From: Pinus tabuliformis | Lineage: Eukaryota; Streptophyta; Pinopsida; Pinales; Pinaceae | DNA: 64,000 nt | Direction: 5' to 3' | Assembly (NCBI GenBank): GCA_031772625.1 | Contig: CM062810.1 | Location: 703,170,519 to 703,234,518 of the forward strand | In this document: piece by piece, positions 1 through 12,116 of the stretch | Layout of the letters: every line of letters begins with the position of its first letter | Numbering within the stretch: the first letter of the stretch is position 1 | The notes under the pieces: model-generated | Databases searched by the model: none | Told to the model about the DNA's origin: nothing | The model's input: the letters and a program-made list of their open reading frames with translations, nothing else | Made by a program: the position numbers and the translations under genes

Positions 1-3000
1 GGCAATTTTCGTCATTAAATCTAGACTACACATTTCTTTGTTTTTAGCCTTGTAAAAGTCTTTGTTGTAGGTAGTCTTCATAACTAAGTTTTACCACAGT
101 AGAGATGCAATCCATTTTCAATTTCTTATTTTCAATAGGCATTTTTGAATAATCAAGAGTGCGTACTTCATTCAATGCCTTAACAAGCATTTCAATTAGA
201 CATTTGATTGCCATGTGTGCTAGAAAGGTGCTTTTGTCTGAATTTTCTATAGTTGGTTGTGTGCCTACATCTATCAAACACATCTCTGAATATGCCTACA
301 AAAACAATAATGCTTTTGGTTAAAATCAAGTAAAATGTTTCAAGCCGTAAATTTGAAATTGGTTGAACATAAACATCCAGGGGAATATTTTCCCACCCGG
401 ATTAGAACTCTTCCCATAGGCGTGGTATCAAAAAAGGCCATGGGCACCCTGAACAGTGAATATTGAATTGATCATTCCAGGGAAAAGGGTCTTTGAAGCT
501 CGCAAGCTAAAAAAAACAACAAACTGAGCCCTTGCATAGACAAAAGCTCCACTACATAATGAAACATTTGCATATGTTCCTATCAAAAAGAGCACCATCA
601 ATATTTGGATTTAGGATTGTTGATGCAAGCCAATAGTTTGATGATATTTGGACAATAGTAAAAGTTCATTTTGATAGTACAATGCAGAGGAAGAGTAATG
701 CCCTTCCTGCTACACGAATGTAATCACAATATGGCTGTCATATTACACCTCCCATTTCCTTCTCTTCTTCTGCAATTAACTGTCCCATGTTTCAAGAAAT
801 ATCTTCTACACTTTCTTCTCTAATCAGTGCATTTGCACTCTACATCCTCAGAAATTCTAATGGGCTCATATGAGTTTGTTGAGATCAAAATGAAGCAGGA
901 TAATTTGTTAGGTAATCAGAAAATTGGTTAAGAAATATGGATATTCAATCTAAGGGAAAGGACTCCTAGAATCAGAAACTAACTACCAAACAGGCAGAGA
1001 GGACTAGAAAAGGAAGCTCCATATTGCTATAGGTGATATTATGATAGTTATATTCAAAGGTGAGGTGGAACCAACAATAAATTAGTACATTCAAATAATT
1101 CAAGTACAAAAATGTAAATATCTTCAATGCTCAGATCTGTGTGTCCTGAAGGTATAAAGATCACTTTCAAGACACGACATTGGGTAGAGTGATCCTTTGA
1201 ATTTTGAAACTCCAACCAATAGGGCTCCAGATTGAAAAAATATTATAAGCGGGACACGGATGAGGTACAAGAGGCAATAGGCAACAATAATATTATAAAT
1301 CAACACTTCAGATAGAAAAGGACCACACTATCTACAACTCTTTATGATAACATTAGCATATATATCCTTAAGGCAAGTTTGGGTGCCAATTTTGAGTTCC
1401 AGATGGATCCCTAGGATCTTACTGAACCTCACTTGAAAAAAGAACATTTTGCGCCAACCATTTCACTAAGAAGGAAATCATGGAAAATTCATTCCCCCAT
1501 TACAACAACAACACAAGTCTTAGATTTGGTTTATCTCTCATGCTGAAGGCTCACTGCAAATGCCCATCTAATCACATCACCCAAACTCCTTCAGATTAGA
1601 AAAGAATACTGGAGAGCCATTTTAAAACAATCATGAAAGGACAAAGAAATAGATTATCCAGACATCCTTGCATTGTCTTTGCCTACATGGTTTAGCAAAA
1701 CACTAATTATCGAAATGGTGCACCTGAGGCCTCCCAAGGCCATAACAAGAACCCTCCAAGTCCTCAACATAATAGCTCTAGCATTAAGTCATACACTCAT
1801 ATGTCCTAACAACTCCAGCTCTATGTCAAAAGCTGAGATGTCCCAACTGGACAAAAATGAGAAACCATTGCATGAGGTCCATAGACAATTGATGATTCAA
1901 TGAGGCAAGTTCTATGCCACCTGAACAACGTTAGACAAATATCATCTCAATGTCAAGATAAAATTATCACCAAATGGAGTGTCATCTAGACTACCCCAGG
2001 ACAGATGAAGCATGACCACAATCCCTAATAAATGGCATTAAGTGGCAAGGACAGATGGAATTGAGCAGGTTCAAGTTTGGGCATGCATTACATAGATTGA
2101 TAATGATAAGTTGTACCAAAGTCAAGGTAGCAGTGCTCAAATAGATCAGAGGGAGATAAACATATATAGGAGGCCAATGTAGATATTTTTAGAGGATGAT
2201 AAGGTCATTGGAACTGTATTCCATATATAGGAACTAGCAGAGGTAGTGTTTAACATATACATGTAAGCAGTTGACATATACTGACAAATAAAAATAATGA
2301 TGTGTAAGGTCCTAGTTGAAAGGATCAAACTGCAACAAGAGATTTTGATGTCTATAGATTCCATACAGCTACAGGTGTAGAATTTGGAGAACAAGGTCAC
2401 TCAACTCAAAAAATAAGTAGCTAATCGAGGCTTAAAAAGTCTCGAGAAGAGGATAAACCAATGAATGCTAGTGATGTCACAATACATGATTAGGCATGCA
2501 CAATATTTTCTTTTTTTGATATACTTCTATTTCATAGTATAAATGATATCTAAACTAGTATAGTTATAATGGATAGAACAAACTCTGGTTATGAGAACAA
2601 TTTGGAAGCTATTTATTTTAGTTTAGCATCTAAATTAAATAAATCAAAGTTTAGCTATAACAAAATTTCGGAAGCTATGTTCTCTTGGACCAAAAGACTT
2701 GTTTAGTTTCCCTAGTACAAGAGCAGTAGACACACATGTATTTTTTATCACCATTGGATTAATATACAATATCAAAAAGGAACTTGCACCCTTAAAAAGT
2801 ACAATAAATAAAAAATAGTCAAGATAAAATTCTATAAAATATACTCTTATATTGTGGATCAAGGGACCATGATAGAAGAATAGAAGGTAGAGAAATAAGA
2901 CCATCTCAAGAAGTAAGAAAATATGGCAAACTTGTCCACTTTTTTGCACATTTTGGTATGGATCATAGGCTCTCAAGTTCTAAGCGCATATTCTTTAGCT

Positions 3001-5494
3001 TCCCATCATACCAGAACCCACATAGAGGATCACGCATGTTTCAGGGTACTACCTTCAGACAAGGGCACAACGAGAACGCTTGATACCATTTCATATCCAA
3101 ATTCACCCCACCACATGAAATCTCAACAGAAAAATCGTCTCAGACCAGTCCCTGGGAGACGGACTAGGTCCTCCAGAACTCAGTAGTGTGTGAACTTCCC
3201 CAAACAACAATTTAGTGGACAGTCTGCACCTCCCACTGGCCCTTCATCGGGTCAACAAACTTTGTGGAGCTTTTTTCAGTGTTCTTCAGTCAACCTTGGA
3301 TGTTAGGAGAGATGGGTCTCATCCTCAGACCCATTAGCCTCTGGATCTTCTCCGTCAGGGCATTCCATACATTATATCTTTTATGTTCCTCCATTGTACA
3401 TTTTAAATTCATGCATTGTATTTTTTATAGGAGACTGCTTGGTTCTCCCACATTGTATGGACATCATTGTACTCAACAATCCCTTTACCTACTTTGTGGT
3501 CATTAGTTGGACATAAATATAAATATCTTATCTTATCTTATTTGCCTACAGTATCCCATTTTACTAGTGTTCCACTTTATCTTGTAAGTATCTAGCAATT
3601 GAAAATTAAGCACTTTAGTATTTTGGAAGGTTGTAAGGAGTGGACTAAGCCCTTCCTATTGCATTTTGCCTTCGAATATTCATCGATAGTACTATATATG
3701 CTTTCCTACAAGTTGACTCCAAAATTCTAATTGTCATGCTTTAATTGGGAAATGGATCCATTTAGCTCTAACCAAACAATTTTTTATCGAATTGATTAGT
3801 TTCTGACTTGCTATACATGTACCCCGAATGGATATTTATAGTGTTTTTCTAATGGTGTTATGTATAATACTATAATGTTATTTACTTGCATGGCTGGTTC
3901 TTTAATTGTTGACTATAATGTTAATATAATCCACGTTACAAAATTTATTGAAAGTACAGGTTGTAAGGTCAATAATTTGGTTTTGTTTCCAATAAAAAAG
4001 AAAATTAGATAAGTGACTTGGACATGTATAAGAGATATAATGGATCATGAGAACACCACTGGGATTTTCTGCAAGTAAAATTCATGAGTTGTGAACACAA
4101 TTGTCTTTGAATCATTTGGAAGAGATTACTGCACAACCATTCCAGACTGTTGTTCCTAATTCAAATTACAACTCAACTTCCATGTTAATTCTCATACACA
4201 TCCCTCCATTTTATTAAATTTGAATATATAATACACAAATTTTTAATTCTATGAACCAAACTATAGAGCTACAAATCTGAAAACCATCTATACAGTTCTC
4301 AAAATAGTAGATTGTATAAACTCAAGATTCTTATTTGTATATTCAAAGGTATAGACACCACATAATACGAAAAATTAGAACACAGTAGAGAACTAAATCT
4401 GTAAAATATTGTTCTGGGAATAATGGACAACAAACTAAATGTACAGGAACTCAATCACATAATTTTCCATTACTTGCAAAAAAGAATTTTAAAGCAATTT
4501 TTCATAACCCTCATTGTTTCACTACTCTAGTGAAACACCCTGTCATTCTTTTATAGATAAATAAGGCTCTGGTTTACAAGGAAATTACATCATTGTTGTG
4601 GTGCGTCTTCTCTACAACATGCAAAAACACTAACTCTAGATACCTGGAAAGAGTGCACCCAATTTGCGAGAGAATATTACCCATAATAGAGTGCTTCCTT
4701 ACCTAGGAAAGTGTGCCCTAATCTAAATCTAACTACATTCTCTTCCATGCACTTTTCCTAGAGATGGAAACAATGCCCAAAAGGCTGAAAAAGAACTGAA
4801 ATGACACTTCTAAAAATGGAATTCGAGTGCCTAACTAAACTCAAAGACATTCTAAATATGACTATGTCAAAGTTTGAAACAACACCTCACTCAAGATAGA
4901 ATGGATCTGAGCATGTATGTATGCATTAGCCATAAGATTCCTACAAAAGTAATGTGCCTACTCTAGTGTGCATAATTAATTCACTTCAACCATCCATAGA
5001 AAACACTACAGCACAGTAACCAAGTGAACATAACCTGTTGGATATGATGCATTGGATCATAAAGTAGAATGCCTTCTGATCTATAGGCAAACTAACACGT
5101 TGCTAAAGTCAAGGACCATTCAAAGCTCAACCACCCTTACTTTCTTTGCCTCCTTACCTGCCTTCGGAAAATGCAATAGCTAAAAAATTTCATCCGGGTT
5201 CTTCTATAGTTGATGACCAGTTTCAAACCCTGTTAGGCTTGCTACTGCATGTTACCGTGGACCCATGATAATGTGGAGCAAGTGGAATGGGTAGGTGCAA
5301 GTCCTATGTGAGCCACAACTACTTATTAGCCCAAACAGTTCTCTGAATTTGATAGTGTGCTATCAATAGTGTTCTCCCTATTTATGGATGCGAAAGAAAA
5401 TAAAATCTAAGTCCATCCACCTATTCCTACTCATTAATACAGAGATATACACTTATTGGCCCTAAATTTATGTTGATTTCTTTTCTTTGTCCAT
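1..5494. other. No supportable gene; AT-rich intergenic/repeat-derived DNA
   Basis: Only short open frames occur, none with a recognisable domain. A minus-strand frame at 44-283 (79 codons) is preceded by a splice-acceptor-like pyrimidine stretch ending in AG and could be one exon of an unidentified gene, but nothing in it is recognised. Around 3000-3540 the sequence runs into an A+T tail containing repeated TATCT words (about 3510-3541), which resembles the 3' end of a non-LTR retrotransposon; no coding sequence supports that. Confidence 0.5.
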
Positions 5495-5499
5495 GGTCT
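5495..5499. repeat. Target-site duplication GGTCT, left copy
   Basis: GGTCT lies immediately before the TG that opens the left LTR and is repeated immediately after the CA that closes the element on the right. Five bases is the usual TSD length for Ty3/gypsy integrases. Confidence 0.85.
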
Positions 5500-6553
5500 T
5501 GTTACACTAAAAAATGTCACCATGGCTATTTACAGTCAGTATGGCTCAATCAACAGTCATACTACCCTCTTGAGCAAGTCTTATGCCTCTGCTATTCATG
5601 TCAAATTCCAAGAAAGAGAGAAAGTCTTTATAAATATGTTTATCTCTGGGTACGCAGGTTCTCTCAAGCCTTTCCTGCGGGTACGCACCTTTTGTTCATA
5701 AGGTCTGCGTCCAAGGACGCTCTGTATCTAAAGGGGTAGGTGCGTCCCTCTGAAAAGGTTAAAATGCGCAAGTTTTATCTTCAAAAACTTACTTGTGGTC
5801 ATTTCTAGAGCATTCTAGAAGATTCTTGGATGAGTATTGAGCGCCTCCAGATGGTTCATGCACTCCTATCAAAGAGGAACTTATCCCATCAATAAGGGAG
5901 TGATCCCATCCAAAGAGGGGACTATCCCATTGATGGTGGACCTGATTAACTTCCTCTTGAGCACTATAAAAAGAGGCATTGAGCCAGAAGGAAGAAGGTT
6001 GAAAGCTATAGATTTCTAAGGGTAAATGCTACAGGAATTAGGACTCCCATTTAGAAGTTTGTAAGGAGAGATTGTCACCCATGCTTGTTCTATTTGGAAG
6101 TGGGTGAGCTTTGTCAAAGTAGAGGAAGACTCTTGTGGACCCTAGAAGGAGCTTGCACAACACCAAGGCTCAGGTTGTAATGGTTCCTTTTGATTACCTT
6201 TAATGCAAATTGGTCCATTCTTCTCAATAGCTTATTGTTAATGGGTTATTTCATGTACTCCTTGGTCTATATGTTGAATATGCTTTGTCTTATCTTATAA
6301 TCAGGTGCTATTTAATTGTTTGAATTGTTGGTGATTGCAGGTTTTGGAGAACGGGAGGAGCTCATCCGGATCAACAAATCTTGGACTTCTACAATAGCGT
6401 TTGGACAGAGGTAAGAACGAAACACCTTGATTTCTCATATCATAATGTATGTTTAGAGAAGGATAGCTCCAGTTTGTTTTGTTTGTCATTAGAATGTCTT
6501 AGACTTCTAGGAAGGTCAGCTGTGTCCGCACCCTTGACTGATTCCGTGTGACA
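5500..6553 (+). mobile_element. Left LTR of the inverted-LTR element (plus orientation)
   Basis: It is 1054 bases, begins TGTTACAC and ends GTGTGACA, directly followed by a PBS. It matches the right LTR in reverse orientation at the same length, with only scattered substitutions seen (roughly ten by eye), so the two copies are young. A TATA box (TATAAAAAG, 5965-5973) points rightward into the element. A GCGTCC-NN-GGACGC palindrome sits at 5707-5720. Several AAAGAGG/ATCCCATC words recur just upstream of the TATA box. Confidence 0.85.
5965..5973 (+). promoter_or_regulatory. TATA box of left LTR, pointing into the element
   Basis: TATAAAAAG in the LTR. The mirror copy in the right LTR is at 14718-14726 on the minus strand, so the two LTR promoters converge on the shared interior. 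Confidence 0.6.
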
Positions 6554-6556
6554 AAT

Positions 6557-6575
6557 TGGCGACTCCACTGGGGAT
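6557..6575 (+). promoter_or_regulatory. Primer-binding site of left arm (tRNA-Arg-like)
   Basis: TGGCGACTCCACTGGGGAT begins three bases after the LTR. Ogre/Tat retrotransposons carry this PBS type, attributed to tRNA-Arg (family knowledge). The reverse-oriented partner is at 14116-14134 and differs at one base. Confidence 0.8.
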
Positions 6576-7042
6576 CGAACCCAGAAGTCATAAATAACTC
6601 TTGACTGATTTCCCCCTCATTCGCCGGGGGGGGCTAAATTGTGTATGAGTTTTAATCACCTTTGAGTGTTTTTATTTTATGATCTTTGGAACTCTCACCC
6701 AATTTTCTCGACTTGCACTTGATTGGTTCTTAGATTACATTAGAATCGTCTTGTGTTTGAGAATTCTCTTGCATAGATCACATTTGCATAATTAGAATTC
6801 TCATTTTCGGAATATGAATGAAAAATGTGCATAGATTACACTTGCATACTTTTCAAGTGAATTGTTCTTAGATTACCATTGCATAGTTTACATTCTGAAA
6901 AATCAATCGTAGATTTAGATCAGTTTTCTTTGATTTGAATTTACACAAAATAGAAAATAAAAAATGGTTTGGAATTGATTTGCATTAGTTTTTCTTGATG
7001 AAATTAGTGCATTAGAGAATTTGTTATATTTTCTCTTAATGA
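6576..7042 (+). repeat. Inverted copy of the element leader (left arm)
   Basis: From about 6620 (the C-rich CATTCGCCGGGG stretch) to about 7042 the sequence is the reverse complement of 13145-13590. About 500 bases present between PBS and this point on the right arm are missing here. Homology stops at a CTTAATGATC word, which marks the junction of the two arms. Confidence 0.75.
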
Positions 7043-7412
7043 TCTAAATCAAAGGAAGATGAGCAAACAGTGAGAGGCTCACTTACATCAGTAACTGAAA
7101 ACATGGGATCAGTTGCCACATAATTAACCCGTGGCATGGTAGATACCACTTTAGAATCAGGAACATTTAGGGGTGTCATATTATTGGTAGTTGAACTAGG
7201 GAACGAAAGTTGGTCTACAGTCACAATACTGCCATTGTGAGGGAAAGACATCACGCGAAAGAGTGTCGATACGACAGCTTTCATTGCATAAACATAGTCT
7301 CACCCAAGGAGTAAATTGAAATCCAAGGGACCTCGAACTACCATAAGATCAATACAAACAGTTTTACCTTCCAAGGTAATAGAAAACTTAGGAAGGATCC
7401 CTAAAGGTTCAC
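7036..7412 (-). pseudogene. Duplicated fragment of the gag/protease-like ORF
   Basis: This minus-strand stretch repeats residues of about 405-535 of the 591-codon ORF further right (same MKAVVSTLFRVMSFPHNG start of the open part, a few substitutions and a short deletion). It sits directly at the junction with the inverted left arm and has no start or protease active site of its own. It shows that the interior was rearranged, not simply truncated. Confidence 0.75.
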
Positions 7413-10325
7413 TAAGGTTGAACTTTTTCGTAGATTTGTGTCCCTCAAGCCCGAAAAAGTATAAAATAATACCTGGGGGAACCGCTTGATCTTGCGACCA
7501 AGGAGTACTTTCATAATTAGTGCCACTGACCTGAAAAGTAAAAAGCGATCAAGACACGTCGTTTTATTTTCGTATCGAGTTTGAAACGACAAAAACCCGG
7601 CAATCTTTTCCTGTTTTTACGGTCAGAAAATAGCTATAAGGGGACCGTCTTAACGAGGTTGACACAGGAACAAAACTATCCTCGTGGACACCTGTTTCAT
7701 TTTTTAACGAGGTTGGCACAGGAAAAGGAACTGTCCTCGCGACATTGATCATGGCTTCCAACTGGAAGAAAGACATGTCAATGGACACACACTAAAACTC
7801 AATGGAATCAATACGACAGATGGTTTGGTGCTAAATAACTCAAAGTTAATCCCCGGAACCCGGTTGAAGACTTTCAAAAGTGGTTTGATCAACTGTGAGG
7901 TGAAAGATTTCCCAACCCAGGTGAATGAAAAAGTGTCGTGTCCAAGAGTGGTAATAAAGTTTCTTCTGAGACAAAAGGTAACAAATAGGCTCATTCTTCT
8001 CTCTTTTCCCCCACCATTTCTGGCAAGTACCTCTTTATTTTTAACAAGCTTGAGGAGGATAACATATGCTTGATTATAAGCTCATCCTTCGGATGAGTCC
8101 AACCTAGTTTTGATTCGAACCCTAGGAAGGAGTGGTTCGTTCCTGTTTGTAATTGAACAGGTCCTTTACTGTGAAATGTTTAACGAGCCCAATATAGGAG
8201 AAACTCGGCGTTTTTCAATTTTAGAGAGTCTGAAAAACTTAAGAAGACTCCAAGTTGAACTTTTTCGTAGATTTGTGTCCCTCAAGCCCGAAAAAGTATA
8301 AAATAATACCTGGGGGAACCGCTTGATCTTGCGACCAAGGAGTACTTTCATAATTAGTGCCACTGACCTGAAAAGTAAAAAGCGATCAAGGACACGTCGT
8401 TTTATTTTCGTATCGAGTTTGAAACGACAAAAACCCGGCAATCTTTTCCTGTTTTTACGGTCAGAAAATAGCTATAAGGGGACCGTCTTTTAATTCCGTT
8501 TTAACGAGTGTAAAAGAAACGCTCGGCAATCTTTTCATATTTTAGGAGTCTGAAAAGGGCTTAAAAGAGAACTCCAAGGTTTCACTTTTTCGTAAGTTTT
8601 AACGAGTTCGAAAAAATGATAAAAATTTACTCATGGTTTTCACTTTTTCGTAAGTTTAACGAGTTCGAAAAAGGGATAAAAATGTACTCATGGTTTTCAC
8701 TTTTTCGTAAGTTTTAATGAGTTCGAAAAAATGATAAAAATGTACTCATATGGCCGACTTTCAATTTAATTTACGAGCAGGAAAAGACGGAAAGAACTCG
8801 GCATTTTCATTTGTTTTACGAGAATGAAAGATAGCAAAATAATCTCAGTATTTTCATGAGTTTAACGAGTCTTGAAAATAACTGAAATTGACTCGAAATA
8901 GGTTTCATTTTTACAAAATCTTGAAACAGATAAAAACTATGCTTCAAAGTAGTTTCATTTTTTCACAAGCTTGAAACAGAGATAAAACTGTGCTTGATGC
9001 CCCCTAAGCATAATTGTTAGAGCGCATGCCCCCCCAGCCTCATTTCATTCAACCAGTTGGATGAAATGAAGGTTGAGTTACAAGATCACTTGAAAGACTC
9101 GACCTACAACTATAAGAAAATTACGCAAAACTAAAATAACTAACCTAAATACTTAACATTTATGAGATCTAGTCAATCTCTCGACTCAAGTAGAGGAGGA
9201 TTTGTTTCATTTTTTAACGAGCTTGACACAGGAAAAGAACTATGCTCAGATCCGGTTTCATGTTTACGCAAGCTTGAAACGAAAAACTATGCTTGTTATA
9301 AGTTTGCATGCCCCCAGTATAATGATGCAAAGCGAGGTACATGCCCCCCAAGATTCATTGCATTCAATGAGGTGGATGGAATGAAGCTTTACTTTCAAGA
9401 TCTTGGAAAGACTTGTGGGAGTTGTTTCATTTTTTAAACGAGCTTGACACAAGATAAGGAACTATGCTCAAAACCCTTGTTTCATTTTTTAAACGAGCTT
9501 GACACAAGATAAGGAACTATGCTCTTAAATCCTTGATTCATTTTTTAATGAGCTTGACACAAGACAAGGAACTATGCTCATGACTACTATCTACAATCTA
9601 CCTACTTAACCTACCCTTGTTTCATTTTTTAACGAGCTTGACACAAGATAAGGAACTATGCTCAAAAAGTTCGCATGCCCCCAGTATAATGATGCAAACG
9701 AGGTCCATGCCCCCCAGGCTTCATCACATTCAACCAGATGGATGGAATGAAGTTTTACTTTCAATGTTTAACTTGAAAAGGGAGTTGTTTCATTTTTAAG
9801 GAGGTTGACACAAGAAAAGAACTATCCTCATACCTGATTCATTTTTTAACGAGGTTGACTCAGTAACAGGAACTATCCTCATACCTGATTCATTTTTTAA
9901 CGAGGTTGACTCAGTAACAGGAACTATCCTCACAAAATCCTACTTTCTATAATCTACCTACATATCCTAAAATCTACCTGATTCATTTTTTAATGAGGTT
10001 GACTCAGTAAAAGAACTATCCTCATCAACTGATTCATTTTTTAACGAGGTTGACACAGTAAAAGGAAGTTTCCTCGGAACCCTACTTACTACAATCTACC
10101 TAAATGTCCTAAAATCTACCTGATTCATTTTTTAATGAGGTTGACTCAGTAAAAGAACTATCCTCATACTAGCCTATTTCATTTTTTAACGAGGTTGATA
10201 CAGGAAAAAACTATCCTCGCACACACTGATTCATTTTTTAACGAGGTTGACACAGTAAAAGGAACTTTCCTCAATACTCCTTGTTTCATTTTTTAACGAG
10301 GTTGATACAAGAAAAAAAAACTATC
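7413..10325 (-). repeat. Array of short tandem units with covarying stems (retroelement non-coding region)
   Basis: Dozens of units of about 45-60 bases follow one plan: a T-rich lead (TTTCATTTTTTAACGAG or TTTTTCGTAAG), a short word, about 18-22 A-rich bases, then the complement of that word. Stems differ between units yet stay paired: ACGAGG/CCTCGT (7653/7680), ACGGTC/GACCGT (8457/8481), CGAGTGT/ACGCTCG (8505/8519, one G-T), CGAGTC/GACTCG (8866/8890), CAAGC/GCTTG (8966/8992), ATGAGC/GCTCAT (9548/9576), ATGAGG/CCTCAT (10135/10162), CGAGG/CCTCG (10190/10215). Longer blocks are duplicated too: 7413-7650 with 8252-8490, and 9305-9420 with 9671-9785. Segment 7749-7994 (minus) ends in a copy of the ORF's C-terminus (CPLTCLSSSWK). 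No reverse transcriptase is found. Confidence 0.8.
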
Positions 10326-10340
10326 CTTGCGAACACCTGA

Positions 10341-12116
10341 TCATGACTTCCAACTGGAGGAATGACATGTCAATGGACACACCTTGATCATGGCTTCCAA
10401 AAGGTCTTCATCAGAAGGAAGAATAATCTTTTGGAAGGAACACATGTCAAGGGACTCAAAAGGGATAAGAACATCGTGTTCAAGTAATCCCATAGAGTTT
10501 TCCATGTCAATTACTGGATCTAGATCAACAGTGAGAGGCTCACTTACATCGGTAACTGAAAACATGGGACCAGTTGCCACATAATTAACCCGTGGCAGGG
10601 TAGATACCACTTTAGATTCAGGAACATTTAGGGTCATCATATTATTGGTAGTTGAGACAAGACTAGGGAACGAAAGCTGGTCTATAGTCACAATACTGCC
10701 ATTGTGAGGGAAAGACATCACACGAAAGAGTGTCGATACGACAGCTTTCATTGCATAAACATAGTCTCGCCCAAGGAGTAAATTGAAATCCAAGGGACCT
10801 CGAACTACCATAAGATCAATACAGACAGTTTTACCTTCCAAGGTAATAGAAAACTTAGGAAGGATCCCTAAAGGTTCACTAATGGTTCTGTTAAAGGCTT
10901 TCAGATTCTCCGTAATAGGTGCAAGCTGAGGGGAACCCAAAGCTTTCCAAACAGTTGAGGATAAAATACTAACAAAAGCACCTTCATCTACCTGAGTACG
11001 ATGTATATCCCTACCACCAGCCTTGACAATGATTTGGAAAGGGATGGAGGAAGGAAGACGAGGTTCTGTCAGTCTATTCCAATCAAAGGAAAAGACCTCA
11101 GTGCTTGGAGGGGGTTCCATAGAAACAGGTGAAATGCCCCCTGGCATAGAAGAATCTGATGTAACAAGAAGAACCTGAGCGGTATGAAGTTCACTTTCGA
11201 AAGGGAAAGTGGGATCGACCGAATGTGAAATTGAATCGACCACTTGATCAACTAATGGATCATCAACCTGGGTGACACGAGTTTCACTCTCCAATGGAAG
11301 AGTGTGATTGACTGTACTTGAAATTAAATCAATCACTCCGTCAGTTGACGGTAGGTTGGGAGAAAGTTTACGGTAACCAGTTGGAAATTTTTGCTGTGGA
11401 ACAGTAAGTTTTTCCAACAATGTTGAGGCTTCATCCATGTGAGGGCAAATGTGAGTTTGATGACTCCCTTTGCATAACTTACAAGGAAACCTAACTTTAC
11501 CCTTTTTCCCAGGAACCTGACTATCACTGGTTGATGGATCAACGAAAAGTTGATGAGATTTTTCTGACCATACTTCCAAGACCTTTGGAATACTAGGACA
11601 ATTGACAAGGAAGTGGTCACCCTTACAAAGCCTGCAAGGGTATTTGGGTTTACGGTGCATGTCGGAATTTTCCTCAACACAACTAACACTTACAACCATG
11701 GTTGGTTGGTTGACTTCTTTCTTATCTTGCTTCTTCTTCTTCTTCTTCTTCTTCTTCTTCCCTTTCTTCTTCTTCTTAGCCTCCTGGTTACTAACATCAA
11801 GGCTTTTACCAGGCGAAGAGGAAGAAACGGAGGAAGAAAAATTAGGTGAAGAAGGTAAAGGGTCAACAGAAGGTTGGTGATGTTGAGATGGTGAACTCTG
11901 TTGAGGTGAAGCATCCGGTTGAGATGGAACAATTGGAGTATTTTGGGCCAACGAAGTTGAAAATAACCATATTGGTAAACTTATTGTAAATCCAGGTAAT
12001 GACAAAGTAGCCATATAAGGAGGACCAACATTTCCAAAGTAAGGAAAAGTACTAGGATTCTCATTAGGAGGGGTTCCTAGGTTGATAAATTCCGGAACAT
12101 TTGCCATTATATCCAA
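10341..12116 (-). CDS. Gag/aspartic-protease-like protein of the inverted-LTR retroelement, intact ORF
   Basis: 591 codons without interruption. Residues 1-110 are Pro/Ser/Gln-rich. Residues 114-133 are an almost pure Lys tract, coded by a GAA/AAG trinucleotide run. Two zinc knuckles follow: C161-C164-H168-C173 and C212-C215-H219-C224, spaced CX2CX3HX4C, one residue shorter than the retroviral CX2CX4HX4C. A retropepsin-like domain spans about 355-470, with D377-E378-G379 at the active-site position and a hydrophobic LLLGRDY flap-side motif at 446-452. The usual Asp-Ser/Thr-Gly is thus Asp-Glu-Gly. No capsid (Retrotrans_gag) domain is seen, unlike the related element at 59.6-62.3 kb. The protein would bind element RNA and perhaps process polyprotein. 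The start at 12116 has a second Met three codons later; either could be used. An open frame here, among heavily decayed neighbours, fits a recent insertion. Confidence 0.75.
   Translation of the reverse strand: MDIMANVPEFINLGTPPNENPSTFPYFGNVGPPYMATLSLPGFTISLPIWLFSTSLAQNTPIVPSQPDASPQQSSPSQHHQPSVDPLPSSPNFSSSVSSSSPGKSLDVSNQEAKKKKKGKKKKKKKKKKQDKKEVNQPTMVVSVSCVEENSDMHRKPKYPCRLCKGDHFLVNCPSIPKVLEVWSEKSHQLFVDPSTSDSQVPGKKGKVRFPCKLCKGSHQTHICPHMDEASTLLEKLTVPQQKFPTGYRKLSPNLPSTDGVIDLISSTVNHTLPLESETRVTQVDDPLVDQVVDSISHSVDPTFPFESELHTAQVLLVTSDSSMPGGISPVSMEPPPSTEVFSFDWNRLTEPRLPSSIPFQIIVKAGGRDIHRTQVDEGAFVSILSSTVWKALGSPQLAPITENLKAFNRTISEPLGILPKFSITLEGKTVCIDLMVVRGPLDFNLLLGRDYVYAMKAVVSTLFRVMSFPHNGSIVTIDQLSFPSLVSTTNNMMTLNVPESKVVSTLPRVNYVATGPMFSVTDVSEPLTVDLDPVIDMENSMGLLEHDVLIPFESLDMCSFQKIILPSDEDLLEAMIKVCPLTCHSSSWKS
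11731..11779. repeat. Trinucleotide (CTT)n tract coding poly-Lys
   Basis: A nearly uninterrupted CTT/TTC run inside the gag-like ORF; on the minus strand it reads as Lys codons (residues 114-133). Length changes in multiples of three would keep the frame. Confidence 0.85.

Noticed and set aside
7413-10325. CRISPR-like array of regularly spaced repeats
   Set aside because: The spacers are also repeated, the units belong to a plant retroelement, and there are no cas genes.
11602-11932. Phe/Leu- and Arg-rich frames overlapping the poly-Lys tract
   Set aside because: Alternate-frame readings of the CTT/GAA trinucleotide run inside the gag-like ORF.
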